64,000 nucleotides of DNA from Saccharina japonica. Lineage: Eukaryota > Sar > Phaeophyceae > Laminariales > Laminariaceae. The stretch covers positions 1-64,000 of the forward strand of contig MEHQ01002986.1 in assembly GCA_008828725.1 (NCBI GenBank). The letters are read 5' to 3'. The stretch's first letter is position 1. The number at the start of each line of letters is the position of its first letter. A model generated the notes under the pieces. That model saw only the letters and a list, made by a program, of their open reading frames with translations, did not search any database and had not been told where the DNA came from. A program made the translations under genes and the position numbers. Below, piece after piece: positions 36,507-48,686 of the stretch.

Positions 36507-36901
36507 TTAAATATATCAGTGTATTCACCAGCGTATGACAGGCACATACCCACTGTTCAGCACCCGACATCGGTCGGTCTCACAAACACAAGCCTCGCCC
36601 CTTCTTCTGTTGACAGAGCTCGTGCTGCACCAGCCGGATCAGGGACAGTGCCTCGATGTGTGACACCACCATGGCGGCGCCGTGCATCGTGAATGGTGCG
36701 TCTCGAGCAATTCTTGCTAGACCAGTGACTACCCCCGTCGTGGGGTTTGCAGTCCCTGCTGCTCGAAACAATCTAGCTTACTCGTTGTTCACAGGTATCT
36801 CTGTCTATTTTGTCTGTAGCGACGTACTTGAAAGCCCCGTGAGTACCGAACCGTTTCACGCCAAACGTGTCCCGTGGTTTGACCACCATGCTTGCGAGTA
36901 T

Positions 36902-37431
36902 CATACTTGCGCGTATTGTACCTCGGGTGTCGCTGTACCGCCACCAAAACAAATTACGCAGAACCTTCCGTTGTTTTATCTCGCGTTACAAAACATTTCG
37001 TAAGCGGTATGTTTCGCGCAGTTTGGAAGTACCAAACTGTTTCCCCAGCTGTTTGGAGCGCTCTGTAGCCTGTTTCCTTGAGGTCGAAGGCACAAGTTTA
37101 ACGAATGCTACAGTATTGGGGGTACCACAGTAGCAGGCTAAACATTCTTTGGACACGTGGCGCTTCCATACTTGCGCGTATTGTACCTCGGGTGTCGCTG
37201 TACCGCCACCAAAACAAATTACGCGGAACCTTCCGTTGTTTTATCTCGCGTTACAAAACATTTCGTAAGCGGTATGTTTCGCGCAGTTTGGAAGTACCAA
37301 ACTGTTTCCCCAGCTGTTTGGAGCGCTCTGTAGCCTGTTTCCTTGAGGTCGAAGGCACAAGTTTAACGAATGCTACAGTATTGGGGGTACCACAGTAGCA
37401 GGCTAAACATTCTTTGGACACGTGGCGCTTC
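36902..37431 (+). repeat. 265-bp tandem duplication
   Basis: Two adjacent copies, 36902-37166 and 37167-37431, with a 265-bp period and almost no differences (one A/G change near 36961/37226 noticed). The near identity points to a recent event or an assembly artefact. The copies sit directly upstream of the tyrosine recombinase remnant. Confidence 0.95.
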
Positions 37432-37538
37432 CAAAGCGGGGGCCTGCCCAGTTTATTTGCGGCCCCCTGTGCCGTTTATGTTATGACTCACGAGGGGATT
37501 GGTGAAACTGTTGTCGAGGGAACACAGTGTGACGGAAC

Positions 37539-37868
37539 ATGCACCGTTGGCAGCCTTTCGCAAGGAAAATACAGTACGAGATGGTTTGGAATTACCGAGA
37601 AACTACCCGGCCGTTGCGCCATATAGCTGACCAAGCGGGATTCGACACTGAGCGAGTTTCTCTGCACTTGTTACGTATCGGCACAGCGACGGTCCTAGCC
37701 GCCGAAGGAGAGATAGCAGAACGAGTGATCCAGAGAGAAGGTAGATGGAAGTCGGGGAGTGACACCTACAAGGTTAACACCCGAAATAACATAGATTCTG
37801 TTAATCGGCCAATGGTGTTGTGTATCAGGCTGAGCTTGATAAATTGCTCACCGCCGGCTTTGGGGTGA
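37539..37868 (+). pseudogene. Tyrosine recombinase C-terminal remnant
   Basis: The 109-residue frame holds the C-terminal catalytic signature of a tyrosine recombinase: His43-x-x-Arg46 in SLHLLRIGTAT, a GRW word at 68-70 in place of the usual GH(W/T) region, and a candidate nucleophile Tyr77 in DTYKVNTRNN. This arrangement is typical of the recombinases of Crypton and DIRS/Ngaro-type elements of protists and algae. The N-terminal half and the catalytic Arg of box I are not found in frame. A fragment at 37414-37626 is in a different frame, so the gene is truncated and probably frameshifted. No intact mobile element surrounds it. Confidence 0.65.
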
Positions 37869-38005
37869 AAATGAGTTCCCGTATAGTTAGGAGCTTTATT
37901 GAACAGTACATGTTCGCTCCTGTACCGCGCGTCGATTCCACACGAACTCGGGCTTTAAACGGGCTGATCTCGTCATCTCCGTTTGGTTTATAACTATTCC
38001 CCCCC

Positions 38006-39232
38006 TTGAACAACCCAACAGATCCAACACCGGAACCAACACCGTCGCCCACGCTGGAACCAACACCGGCGCCAACCCCGGTGCCAACACTGAAACCAAC
38101 ACCCGATCCAGCACCGGCGCCAACCCCGGCGCCAAGACCGTCCCCAACACCGGCGCCAACGCCTTCGCCCACGCCGGAACCAACACCAGCACCAACCACG
38201 GCGCCAACCCCGGAACCAACGCCAGCGCCAACCCCGGCGCCAACACCGGAACCAACGCCGGCGCCAACCCCGGCGCCAATACCGGGACCAACACCAGCGC
38301 CAACACCGTCGCCCACACCGGAACCAACACCGGCGCCAACACCGTCGCCCACACCGGAACCAACACCGGCGCCAACACCCTCGCCCACACCGGAACCAAC
38401 ACCGGCGCCAACACCGTCGCCCACACCGGAACCAACCCCGGCGCCAACCCCGGCGCCAACGCCGGCTCCATCACCCGAACCAACACCGGCGCCAACCCCG
38501 GCGCCCACACCGGAACCAACACCGGCGCCATCGCCGTCGCCCACACCGGAACCTTCAGCAGCGCCAACCCCGGCGGCGCCAACACCCTCGCCCACACCGG
38601 AACCAACACCGGCGCCAACACCGTCGCCCACACCGGAACCAACCCCGGCGCCAACCCCGGCGCCAACGCCGGCTCCAACACCCGAACCAACACCGGCGCC
38701 AACCCCGGCGCCCACACCGGAACCAACACCGGCGCCAACACCGTCGCCCACACCGGAACCAACACCGGCGCCAACACCGTCGCCCACACCGGAACCAACC
38801 CCGGCGCCAACCCCGGCGCCAACCCCGGAACCAACCCCGGCGCCAACGCCGGCTCCAACACCCGAACCAACACCGGCGCCAACCCCGGCGCCCACACCGG
38901 AACCAACACCGGCGCCATCGCCGTCGCCCACACCGGAACCTACACCAGCGCCAACCCCGGCGCCAACCCCGGAACCAACACCAGCGCCAACCCCGGCGCC
39001 AACCCCGGAACCAACACCAGCGCCAACCCCGGAACCAACACCAGCGCCAACCCCGGCGCCAACCCCGGAACCAACATCAGCGCCAACCCCGGCGCCAACC
39101 CCGGAACCAACGCCAGCGCCAACGCCGGCTCCAACACCCGAACCAACACCGGCGCCAACCCCGGCGCCCACACCGGAACCAGGAACGGCGCCCATACCGG
39201 AACCGGTGACACAGACAGGGACAACGGGGTGA
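38006..39232 (+). CDS. Pro/Thr-rich repeat protein segment (PTPEPTPAP minisatellite)
   Basis: The 408-codon frame consists almost wholly of PT(P/A/E/S) repeats such as [13 protein letters not shown], encoded by a 12-36-bp minisatellite. Such regions occur as linkers or mucin-like O-glycosylated stretches in secreted algal and oomycete proteins. No folded domain or signal peptide is joined to it, so this would be one exon of a larger gene. The minus strand is also open (Gly/Val/Ala-rich, 37825-39195) because of the repeat, and the coding strand is unproven. The plus strand is preferred because PT repeats are far more common than GVGAG repeats in this group. Repeat length is probably variable. 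Confidence 0.4.
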   Translation: MNNPTDPTPEPTPSPTLEPTPAPTPVPTLKPTPDPAPAPTPAPRPSPTPAPTPSPTPEPTPAPTTAPTPEPTPAPTPAPTPEPTPAPTPAPIPGPTPAPTPSPTPEPTPAPTPSPTPEPTPAPTPSPTPEPTPAPTPSPTPEPTPAPTPAPTPAPSPEPTPAPTPAPTPEPTPAPSPSPTPEPSAAPTPAAPTPSPTPEPTPAPTPSPTPEPTPAPTPAPTPAPTPEPTPAPTPAPTPEPTPAPTPSPTPEPTPAPTPSPTPEPTPAPTPAPTPEPTPAPTPAPTPEPTPAPTPAPTPEPTPAPSPSPTPEPTPAPTPAPTPEPTPAPTPAPTPEPTPAPTPEPTPAPTPAPTPEPTSAPTPAPTPEPTPAPTPAPTPEPTPAPTPAPTPEPGTAPIPEPVTQTGTTG

Positions 39233-39388
39233 ACGACAGGTACTGGTGGCGATAATAACGTTTGCAGTGCCCACCGTGTACGTGGTGAGCTAAATATCTG
39301 CTCTCCTGCTCTTAGTTCACTCTGACAGGGTATAAGGCTGTGGTTGAAGGTTTTGAAGATTTACAAGCACAGCAGCAATAACTGTTGT

Positions 39389-39489
39389 CACGGGGGACCA
39401 TGGTAAATAGGACCAAATGTTATTCGAAAAAAATTGCCAAATGAACATGTTTGTGTTACCGTAGGTCCTATTTATCATGGTCACCCGTG
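39389..39489. repeat. Hairpin with 26-bp arms
   Basis: The word at 39389-39414 (containing CATGGTAAATAGGACC) is inverted at 39464-39489 with two mismatches, around a 49-bp loop. It may be a small MITE remnant or a structured RNA element. No target duplication is evident. Confidence 0.7.
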
Positions 39490-40724
39490 ATAGTCAAAAT
39501 ACATGCGAGGGCTCCAGGGAGTGTTCGCGGTGGACTTTTCGATTACGAGGGTTTCGCTTCCCGTCACGTTGCGGTCCAAGGAGCTGAGGAAATCCAGACT
39601 TTTGCGGTAAAATTATATTTCTTTTCCGCCATCCGTGAGAAGCACGAATGAAAGGATACGGAGGCGAAACACTGCGGCCGCTATCTGGTATAGGTTCGAA
39701 CCATGCTTGGAGAAACAGGGTTATAACAGACCTGGTGCGTCGTATTGGACAAAGTTTGCTATAGACACGGCGAGTGATAGATCGGGTGGCCGGAGGCTAG
39801 TTACGTGGAATACTTACGAAACTGCAATGACACAAATGAGCGGGATACACGACAAACAAAATGCGACGACAAAAAGCATGCGAACGGGAACTAATTCAGC
39901 CGGTCTGCTCGAAACGTCAACGATATTGGTTTTGATTGCATATTCTGACCCCCCATGCCGCGTATTGCTTCGCTTCTCCCTTCAATTCTCGCCAGGATCG
40001 GCTTAGACTCTACCGAGCCCTTCCGGGGTCGACCACTGCACCCCCGCCGAGTCCCACATCCCGCGCAGTGGTCAGTAGTATTGGCGGCGTTGATGGCGAG
40101 TACCCCTAGGAGACGCCGATCAATAAACCACAGCGATCACATCATGCGTCTGGACAAGTGTGACAGGGGGGTGAACTTGAGTGTACCCCGCTGACACCAC
40201 TACAGCGACGGAGAGTCTTGTGTGTTGCGGGGGGAGGGGGGGAGGGGTATCTGGGGAGAGTCGTGTTGCTTTCAGTCGAGTTGAGAACTACTGGTTAGTT
40301 TTGCCTGCTTCAGTATTGGAGCAAAGGTGGACATGAAAAAATGAAGAACAAAAAGGGCAATCAGACCGACCATAGGTTCTGAGACTACTGGGAACATTCA
40401 CGTCAGCCATCACGGCCTTCAGGAGTGTACTTGCTAACGGGAGAGTTTTTGAGATGCCCATGTACGGTCCGCAGCGCAGCATGTCGATGTCCTTACCAGC
40501 CCAGACCGTTGCACATTTAACTACTTTTGATCTTCTATTCAGTTCATTTTAGATGTTTGGTCTTGGCTGGAACGGGGCAAGTTTTAGGGAGACCAGAGAA
40601 AGGGGTTGGCAGGTGCATCTTCGTCAAGTGAGGTAACGACGCGAGGCCGATAGTATTTATTGGTCGTGTCGCTTTGTCAATATACTGGTGAATTGCGCAC
40701 ATTTTGTAGTGGAACCCGTCGTTA
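39490..40724. other. No supported gene
   Basis: Two plus-strand frames (39451-39651 and 39635-40006, the second 123 residues) are moderately coding-like but show no domain I recognise. A G/A-rich tract lies at 40228-40260. Confidence 0.35.
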
Positions 40725-43700
40725 CGTACTGCCTACCGTAGAGTCTACGATATTTCCACAGGTGCGATAGGTTGGTGTTCGGCACACTCCCCCCGTGCAG
40801 CGTATCTAGCAGGGGGGATGCTTGCTTCAGGTTGGGTTTTATTTATCTCCTATCAGACAGCCATCCTGCTGTTCTGCTCTTATAGATTACCCAACAGGGG
40901 CCGCGATGTTTTCGGACAGTACGATATATTTGTCAAAGACAGTGTTACATATTTTCTTTGGAAGTTTTATCAACGTGCTCTACGAGTGCGTTGATTTCAT
41001 GTTCCTTCTCGTATTTACTGTCAAATATATTTTGGGAGATCTTCGCTGAAATGGAGATAACAATGGATAAAAGAAAATTCGTACTACGCAGGATTTTTGC
41101 CGTTTTACCTACTAAGCAACGATTTGCGACGAAATTTGAGACTGTTGGCAGTACTGTACGATTGAATTTGTGATATGCCGTTTTACCTGGCATTTTGATG
41201 TATATTTCAGTGATGGCCTCTGCCGATAATCTCGCACCGAGGTCGGTTGTTAGTGATGCTGGGGTGGTCGATACTAATGCACGGAGGTTCCAGATTTTAC
41301 AGGGTCTGGCCAGAGGTTACCGGGTTTGGTGGACTGTCGCGGATGCCACATCGACTGGGTGGCTCGCCAGCCCGGGTCAGTTCGGAGTGTATTGGTTCGA
41401 AGACTCGTGTGTGCCAATATGTAGGGTGGAGTCTGTGGCATAATGGTACCACTCCTCATGTGTGTATGGAGTATGCAATGCTGCTCATGTACGCCCTTTT
41501 TTCTGGAGCCAATGATACGGCTCGTGCATGTGTGACTGGAGAAATCCGGAGAGTTCGTGATGCAAGGCACCTTCTCGCACTTGTATTCTGTCACACGAGA
41601 CCCAATCACTACGTAAGACCGGAGAGTCTTATCATATTTCCACAGGTGTGATAGGTCGTTTTTGTCACACCCCCCTCGTGGAGGGTGTCTAGCAGGGTGG
41701 CTGCTTCAGTTTGGCTTTAAGTAATTCCTATTAGACAGAACCGTCCTGTTGTTTTGCTCTTATAGAATACCCAACAGGGCGCGCGATGTTTTCGGACCGT
41801 ACGATATATTTGTAAAGACAGTGTTGCAGATTTTCTTTGAAGGTTTAATCAACATGCTCTTCGAGTGTGTTGATTCCATGGTCCTTCTCATATATACTGT
41901 CAATAGGCTGTGGGAGGTCTACGCTGAAGTGGAAACTCTCGGAATTTCGTACTACGCAGAATTGCCGTTTTACCCTAGGAACGATTTGCGACGAAATTTA
42001 GGGTTGTTGGTAATACTTTACGATGGAATTTGTGATGTGCCGTTTTTCCTGGCATATGGCGAGTTTAATAGGGACCTCTGCCGTATCTCGTACCGACGGC
42101 GGTTGTTAATGATACTGAGGTGGTTGATACTGATGTACGGAGGTTTGGCGGATTTTAGAGCGTGGCGAGAGCTTACCGGTTTTAGGGGACTGTCCCGGAT
42201 GCTGCATCAACTGGGTGGCTCGCCTGCCTGGGTCAGTTCGGGATGTATTGGTTTGAGACTCGTGCGTACCAGTACGTATGATGGAGTCTGTGGCGTAATG
42301 GTACCACTCATCATGTGCGTGTATGGAGCATGTAATGCTGAGAACACGGCTCAAGTACTTTTCTTTTTTCATGGCGCCAACGATATGGCTCGTGTATGCG
42401 TGTCAGGAGCCGTCTGGAGTCCGTGATATAAGGCACCTTCTCCTACTTGTCTTGTCACGAGACCAAATCACTACGTAGGGCCGCCGAGTCTATACTCTAT
42501 CAACAGGTGAAATAGGTCGTGTTCGGCACATTCCCCCTGGAAGGATATCGAGCAGGGGGGTTGCTTCGGGTTGGAATTTATGCATTCCCTATCAGAGACG
42601 CCCTGTTGCTCTGCTCTTAATAAGAGTACACAACACGGAGCAGGCGCGATGTTATCGGACGGTACGATATCTTTTTTAAGAAAGGTTTGATCTACACGCT
42701 CTAGCGTGTTCTTGTTTCCTCCTCGTATTTACAGTCGATGTATTTCGGAAAATCTACGCTGAAATGGAGATGAAGAGCTTTCGCACTAAGCAGGATTGCC
42801 GTTTTACCGTAGCAACGACTCGCGACGAAACTAGGGATAGTTGGCAGCATTTAATGATGAAATTTGTGTTGTGCCGTTTTATCTGGCATTTGGATATATA
42901 ATATATATATATATATATATTTGGTGACCTCTGCCGTATCTCGCACAGAGGACGGCTGTTAGCGATGCTGAGGTGGTCGATACTGAAGTACGGAGGTTTT
43001 AGGTTTTATAGGATGTGGCGAGAGGTCACCGGTTTTTCGGTGGGCTGTCCCAGGTGCTGCATCGACTGGGTGGCTCGTCTGCCCGGGTGAGTTTGGGGTG
43101 TATTGGTTCGAGACTCGTGTGTACCAGTATGTATGATGGAGTCCATGACATATTGGTACCACTCACCGTGTGTGTGGAGCATGTGACGCTGTGAGGACGC
43201 GCCCCATGCGCCTTTATTTATTTATGGGGCCAATTATTTGGCTCGTGCATATGTGTGCCTGGAGCCGTCTGGAGTCCGTGATACAAGGCACCTTCTCCTA
43301 ACTCCCTTGTTACGAGACACAACCACTACGTACGGCTGTAGAGTCTGATCGTACTTCCACAGGTGCGATAGGTTGGCGTTGTCACACTCCCGTGAAGAGT
43401 AGCAGGGGGGCTGCTTCAGGTTGTCATTTTATGTATTTCCTATCAGAGCCGTCCTGTTCTGCTCGTGCAAGGACACAACAGCAGTGTGCGCGATGTTACC
43501 GGACAGTACGATATCGATATAAAGAGAGTGATACAACTTTTTCCTTTGAAGGTTGTATCAGCATGCTCTAACGTAGTGTGCTGATTTTGTTTCCTTCTCG
43601 TATTCACTATCGATATATTTCGGAATAACTACGCTGAAATGGAGATGAAGAGCTTTCGTACTACGCAGCATTGCCGTTTTACCTTTGCAACGATTTGCGA

Positions 43701-45770
43701 TGAAATGAGGGGTTGTTGGCAGCAGTTTATGATGGAATTTGGGTTGTACCGTTATATCTGCCATTTGGATATATAGTTTGGTGGGGACCTCTGCCGTATC
43801 TCGCACCGGCGGCGGATGTTAGTGATACTGAGGTGGTCGATACTGATGTACGGAGGTTTTAGGTTATATAGGGTGTGGCGAGAGGTCACCGGTTTTTCGG
43901 TAGACTGTCCCAGACGCCGCATCGACTGGATGGCTCGTCTGCCTGGGTGGAGTCTGTGGCGTAATGGTACCACTCATATGTGTGTATGGAGCATGCGATG
44001 CTGTGAGGACACGCCGCACGTACTTTTTGTTCTGGGGCCAATGATATAGCTCGTGCCTGTGTGTCTGGAGCCGTCTGGACTCCGTGATGCAATGCACCTT
44101 ATGCTCCTTCTCTTGTCACGAGGCCCAACTACTACGCTCGGCCGTAGAGTTGTATCGTATTTCCACCGGTGCGATATGTTGGCTTGTATGGTGTTCCTAC
44201 CAGAGCCGTCCTGTTGATCTGCTCTTACAGAGTACGCAACAACAGTGGGCGCGATGGTAGTGGACAGTACGATATATATGCAAAGACGATGACAGATTTG
44301 TTTGAAGGTTTTATCAACATTCTTTACAACTGTTGATTTCATGTTCCTTGTCGTATTCACTGTCGATATGTTTTGGCAGATCTGTGCTGGAATGGAGATC
44401 AAGGAATTTCGTATTACGCAGGATTGCCGTTTTACCTTAGCAATCATTTGCGACGAAACTTCGGATTGGTGGCAGTAATTTATGATGGAATTTGTGATGT
44501 GCCGTTTTACCTGGCATATGGCGAGTTTGGTGGGGACCTTTGCCGTATCTCGCACCGGGGACGGTTGCTAGTGGTACTGATATGGTCGATACTGATGTAC
44601 GGAGGTTCGAGGTTTTATAGCGTGTGGTGAGAGGTTACCGGTTTTGGTGGATTGTCCCGGATGCCGCATCGACTGGGTGGCTCGCCTGCCCGAGTCAGTT
44701 CGAGATGAATTGGTTCTAGACTCGTGTGTACCAGTATGTGTGGAGTCTGTGACGTAATGGTACCACTCATCATGTGTGTATGGAACATGAACACGGCTCA
44801 TATACCTTCTTTTTTCACGGGGCGCAATATTATGGCTCGTGCGCGTGCGTCTAGAGCCGTATACAGGTTGTGATACAAGGCACCTTATCCTACTTCTCTT
44901 GTCACCAGGCCCAATCACTACGTACGGCCGTAGAGTCGTATCGTATTTCCACAGGTGCGATAGGCTGGCTTTGGCACACTCCCGTCGAGGTTATCTAGCA
45001 GGGGGGCTGCTTCAGGTTGGTTTTTTATGTATCTCCTATCAGATCCGTCCTGTTGCTCTGCTCTTTTATAGAGTACGCAACAACAGGGGGCGCGATGTTA
45101 TTGGACAATACGATATATATGCAGAGACAGTGATATATGTTTTCTTCGAGGATTGATCGACATGCTCTACGACTGTGTTGTTTTTTTTCCCTTCTCGTAG
45201 TCACTGTCGATATATTTTGGGAGATCTGCGCGGAAATGGAGACGAAGAAATTTCGAATTACGCAGGATTGCTGTTTTACCTTAGCAATTATTTGCCACGA
45301 AATTTCGGATTGTTGGCAGTACTTTTATGATGGAATTTGTGATATGCCGTTTTACCTGGCATTTAACGATTTTGGTGAGGACCTTTGCCGTATCTCGCAC
45401 CGGGGACGGTTGCTAGTGGTACTGATATGGTCGATTCTGATGTACGGAGGTTCGAGGTTTCATAGCGTGTGGTGAGAGGTTACCGGTTTTGGTGGACTGT
45501 CCCGGAGCCCGCATCGACTGGGTGGCTCGCCTGCCTGGGTGGGTTCGTTATGTAAATTGGTTCTAGACTCGTGTGTACCAGTATGTATGATGGAGTCTGC
45601 AACGTAATGGTACCAATCATCATGTGTATGTATGGAGCATGTCATGCTGAAAACACGGATCATGTACCTTTTTTATGGGGCCAATGATATGGCTCGTGCG
45701 TGTGTCTGGATTCGTCTGGAGGATGTGATACACGGTACCTTGTCCTACTCATGTTCTCCCACGAGGCGTC
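40725..45770 (+). repeat. Tandem array of about six ~850-bp units (L array)
   Basis: A matched word (GAGTCTGTGGCGTAATGGTACC or near) occurs at 41429, 42284, 43139, 43950, 44743 and 45593, giving periods of 855, 855, 811, 793 and 850. Each unit carries words around CCTATCAGA, GATATATTTGT and GTACGGAGGTT. The shorter fourth and fifth periods come from internal deletions. Identity by eye is about 75-85 %. The longest frame (41749-42426, 225 residues) keeps parts in other units, such as CDVPF(Y/F)LA and LILMYGG. Most units have frameshifts and the translation is Trp/Tyr-rich, so coding is doubtful. A (TA)n run lies at 42896-42921 in the third unit. Confidence 0.85.
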
Positions 45771-47380
45771 ATGACACACGCCCGAAATGCATTCGCCATC
45801 ATAGCAAACCGTGTATAATATGCGCTCAGGCTGATGGTGTTCGCTGATGCCAGGGGAAGACATGCAATGGTAACGACACCACACACACCCCCAAACGATA
45901 AAATGGAAATCAATATCCACCAGTTGGTCTGGATTCCTGTACGTCTTGCGGTGGGTACTCACTGCAGTACGCACTCCCATTGATATGCTCGTATGTACGA
46001 GTACGCCCTTCACACTTCATGCGCGACAGGAACGATAATACTGCCAGTACTGCTGTCCATGCGTCTATTGCAAGACCGTACTCAGGATTATGGTGTTACT
46101 TGCTGGTGCCAGGCGAACACAACAAAACCATAAATATATTGCGCGTTTTGAGGGCGGGTCGGACGAAGCGTCACGTTTTGCGCTTTTTTATTCGTGCTTA
46201 CTAAACGTGAATACTGCGTGTTCGGTATTATCTATCCGGCGGACTATGGGTTGCCGCTTCGCCGGCCCCACTGCTGTTCCCTTGAGTGATTGGCACGAGG
46301 CCCCTGTTTCTACGCCCTTGAAACGTACACCCGGCTACCCGGCGTGTTGGTTTTCCCCGGGGCTAGTGTCATGGTATCCCCGTTTTCCCTTTTTTTTGTG
46401 GAGGCGTTACTCTTTATATACATATATATCTCTGAGAAGAGGAATACTTACCCTCCTGCTCAGAACGTCTGGGGGAGAGGGGCAAGGAACCACCAATAAT
46501 ATTAACCAAATATGCGTGAGTGTTCAAGAGTGACCAGAGTAAACCTACACGTAGTCGGGCTTGCCACATACTGCCTAAACAAATGCATGATACCACAGCC
46601 CTAACGCCGTGGTGTTTCTTCACATTTGGCGTCGACATCTAGACACTCTGGAGCTTTTCTTAGTATCTCACCCTTGGCGTGTGCTGCTCGAGCCCTACTG
46701 TCGCAGTAAGCCCGGGTAGGTGTCCTTTGCTTGGTTTTCCTTTTTTAATTATTTTAATTTTTTATTGATCCATATTTTTACGGTCAGATTATATGTCTTC
46801 TCACCACGGTGATCCGGGCCACAAAAGCTCGGGTACCTGCCTGTAGCAGCGTGCCGCCCGAGGTCGCTGGCGTTGTCCACGGTTTCCGTCTGTATGGTGT
46901 TCTGCGCGCTGCTGCTGATTGTTCAAGCTCTTTCGGCATCGGCATTGCCTCGCTCGACTACATGGTTGCGTCCTCGACATTTCCGCCGCAAGTGTTTCTC
47001 ACGTACGCAGTGCTGTGTGTACGAGTAATATACTGCTGTGCCACGCGTATTACTGCAAAAACTGTACCTTTATCCAGCCAAGTCGATAGACCAGCCACGA
47101 CTTTGAGTCCCCTCACCAGCCCTGACCCCTTGCCCGAGTGCGCATGCCGCGCGAGCTCGCGGGTGAGGCGGTCAACCCTGCGCCTGTACTCGAACACCTA
47201 CCCCAGCAGATTGGAGCGTTCGATCGGGACAGCACATATTTGCACTTGCGAAATCCCATGATAGATGATTCTGCTGTGCAATGCGACCTCTCGTTTGACT
47301 ATGCCATACCTGTCCCTAGGACTGCCGCTCGTCTACGGCGAGGGGCCTCACAACCCTCCTCTGCCTTCGGACCAGCGCAA
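45771..47380. other. About 1.6 kb with no supported gene
   Basis: Frames of up to 150 residues (46090-46533 and 46809-47261, plus strand) lack recognisable domains. An AT-rich tract lies at 46738-46790. Confidence 0.4.
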
Positions 47381-48010
47381 TAGCATCTCACTTGTGTCGC
47401 CCTCGTGGCCTGACCGCCGATACTACCTCTGCTGTCGCTTTTTTGGGCGATCTGGTTGCCACCGACCACGTTGCTCAATACTTTATCGGGAAGGATGGGC
47501 GCTCCTTGAAAATTCATGGCGGAACATCTGTATAGTTTGCCTGGATTTCGCGACGAGCTGCTTGAGCCCCAGACAGCGTCCGAGGCTGCTTTGCGTCCTC
47601 CGCGAGCCAGAGTTGCGGGGCTGACGCAAAGCATTCCCGCCCAGGTGGACTGCCTACCAGGCACACCCACCCTCTCAGCGCAGTAGCATCTCTCTTGTGT
47701 CGCCCTCCGGGCCTGATCTCCGGTGCTACTGTCGCGTTCTGGGGCGACCTGGTATTCCCCAACCACGTCGTTCAACGTTCCCTTGCTTGTGAACGCTGAG
47801 CTTGCCTTGCAAATTCATGGTGGAAATACCTTTTTGCCAGAACTACGAGGTATGAGCAACCGGCTGCTCCAGTCATTACCAGCGGCCGAGACTGCTGTTC
47901 GTCCTTCGCGTGCGAGAGCTCCGGGGCTGACGCCCAGCACGCCCGCCCAGGTGGCCTGCCTGCCAGGCGCACCCACCTACTCACTCTGTCAACGCAGCAG
48001 TACCACGTAC
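47381..48010 (+). repeat. Two tandem copies of a ~305-bp repeat
   Basis: The segments 47381-47685 and 47686-48010 align with each other at about 75-80 % by eye (shared words TTGTGTCGCCCTC, AAATTCATGG and CCCGCCCAGGTGG). One frame reads IHGGNTFLP.LRG in copy 2 and matches IHGG-type words in copy 1 after frameshifts. It may be a fragment of a repetitive gene or element. Function unknown. Confidence 0.7.
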
Positions 48011-48103
48011 TCGTTCTGATCGTACATTGGTGCTACTCAAATATCACTTCCTCGAAGTGCGGCACGATTTGTAGGCTCGTCACCTCTGATGTGTTTATTA
48101 CTT

Positions 48104-48323
48104 AGGGTCGATCTTAACGAGAAAAGTATTTTCCTGGTTTTCTCGGAAATTTCGGTATTTTCTAAAATGGGTTCTTAACAAGTACGAGCTTCAGTTGCCT
48201 CGCTAATAATCGTGGAGGCCTGTTTTTTCGGGGATGAAGTTTTTCTGGTGAAACCAGAAAAAACCAGAAAAAAACAGAAATTTCTGGAAAAACCTGAAAT
48301 TCACTCCTCGTTAAGATCGACCC
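48104..48323. mobile_element. PIF/Harbinger-like MITE with perfect 17-bp inverted ends
   Basis: The left end GGGTCGATCTTAACGAG (48104-48120) is exactly inverted at 48307-48323. TTA flanks both sides (48101-48103 and 48324-48326), the 3-bp duplication typical of PIF/Harbinger elements. It is 220 bp long with no coding capacity. The perfect ends suggest fairly recent activity. Confidence 0.85.
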
Positions 48324-48686
48324 TTACTCACAGTATAGCAACCTCTGTGAGTATTTGCCCTCGGAGATTTTCTGCGGCAGATCTTTGCAGATATATCAGC
48401 CCTCTACGACTGATTTGACCTCTGCTCTCTCTCATCTTTGGCCTCGCTACGCATCTCACTGACTCGTAACGATTGCTCGCAACCGTGATGCTCCAGCCAC
48501 TTTCCGCACTATTGCCTCATTCCTGCTCAGCCGAGCTTGGTTGATCGTAAGTTTTGACGACCGTGCTCAGCTGCCCCCTGGTTTCCTGGCAAAAGTGTTT
48601 GGCTAGCGGTTCACAGCTCGCTGTTCATGCACCCGATATCCAACAATAAACTGCGGGGAAACGGCCACCTTTCCATGTGGGTTCTA

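Larger units (their letters stand above)
32340..36860 (+). repeat. Broken array of a ~0.88-kb repeat (J units)
   Basis: Two full units (about 33838-34620 and 34718-35500, 877 bp apart at matched points) and two partial ones (32340-32560, right end only; 36408-36860, mainly left end). Matching words include TAGCCT at the left, a GTGCTGCACCAGCCGGATCAGG-like stretch in the middle, and GCGGGACATGCGG near the right. The right part is open in the same frame in three units (32343-32585, 34357-34602, 35087-35500), giving an Ala-rich peptide with LxAGHA and a VDA(F/C)C end, so it may derive from a duplicated exon. Product unknown. 35501-36407 interrupts the array with no assigned content. Confidence 0.65.

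Noticed and set aside
37825..39195. 456-residue Gly/Val/Ala-rich minus-strand frame
   Set aside because: Mirror of the PT-rich minisatellite; a repeat unit without stops opens both strands. No start context or folded domain supports it.
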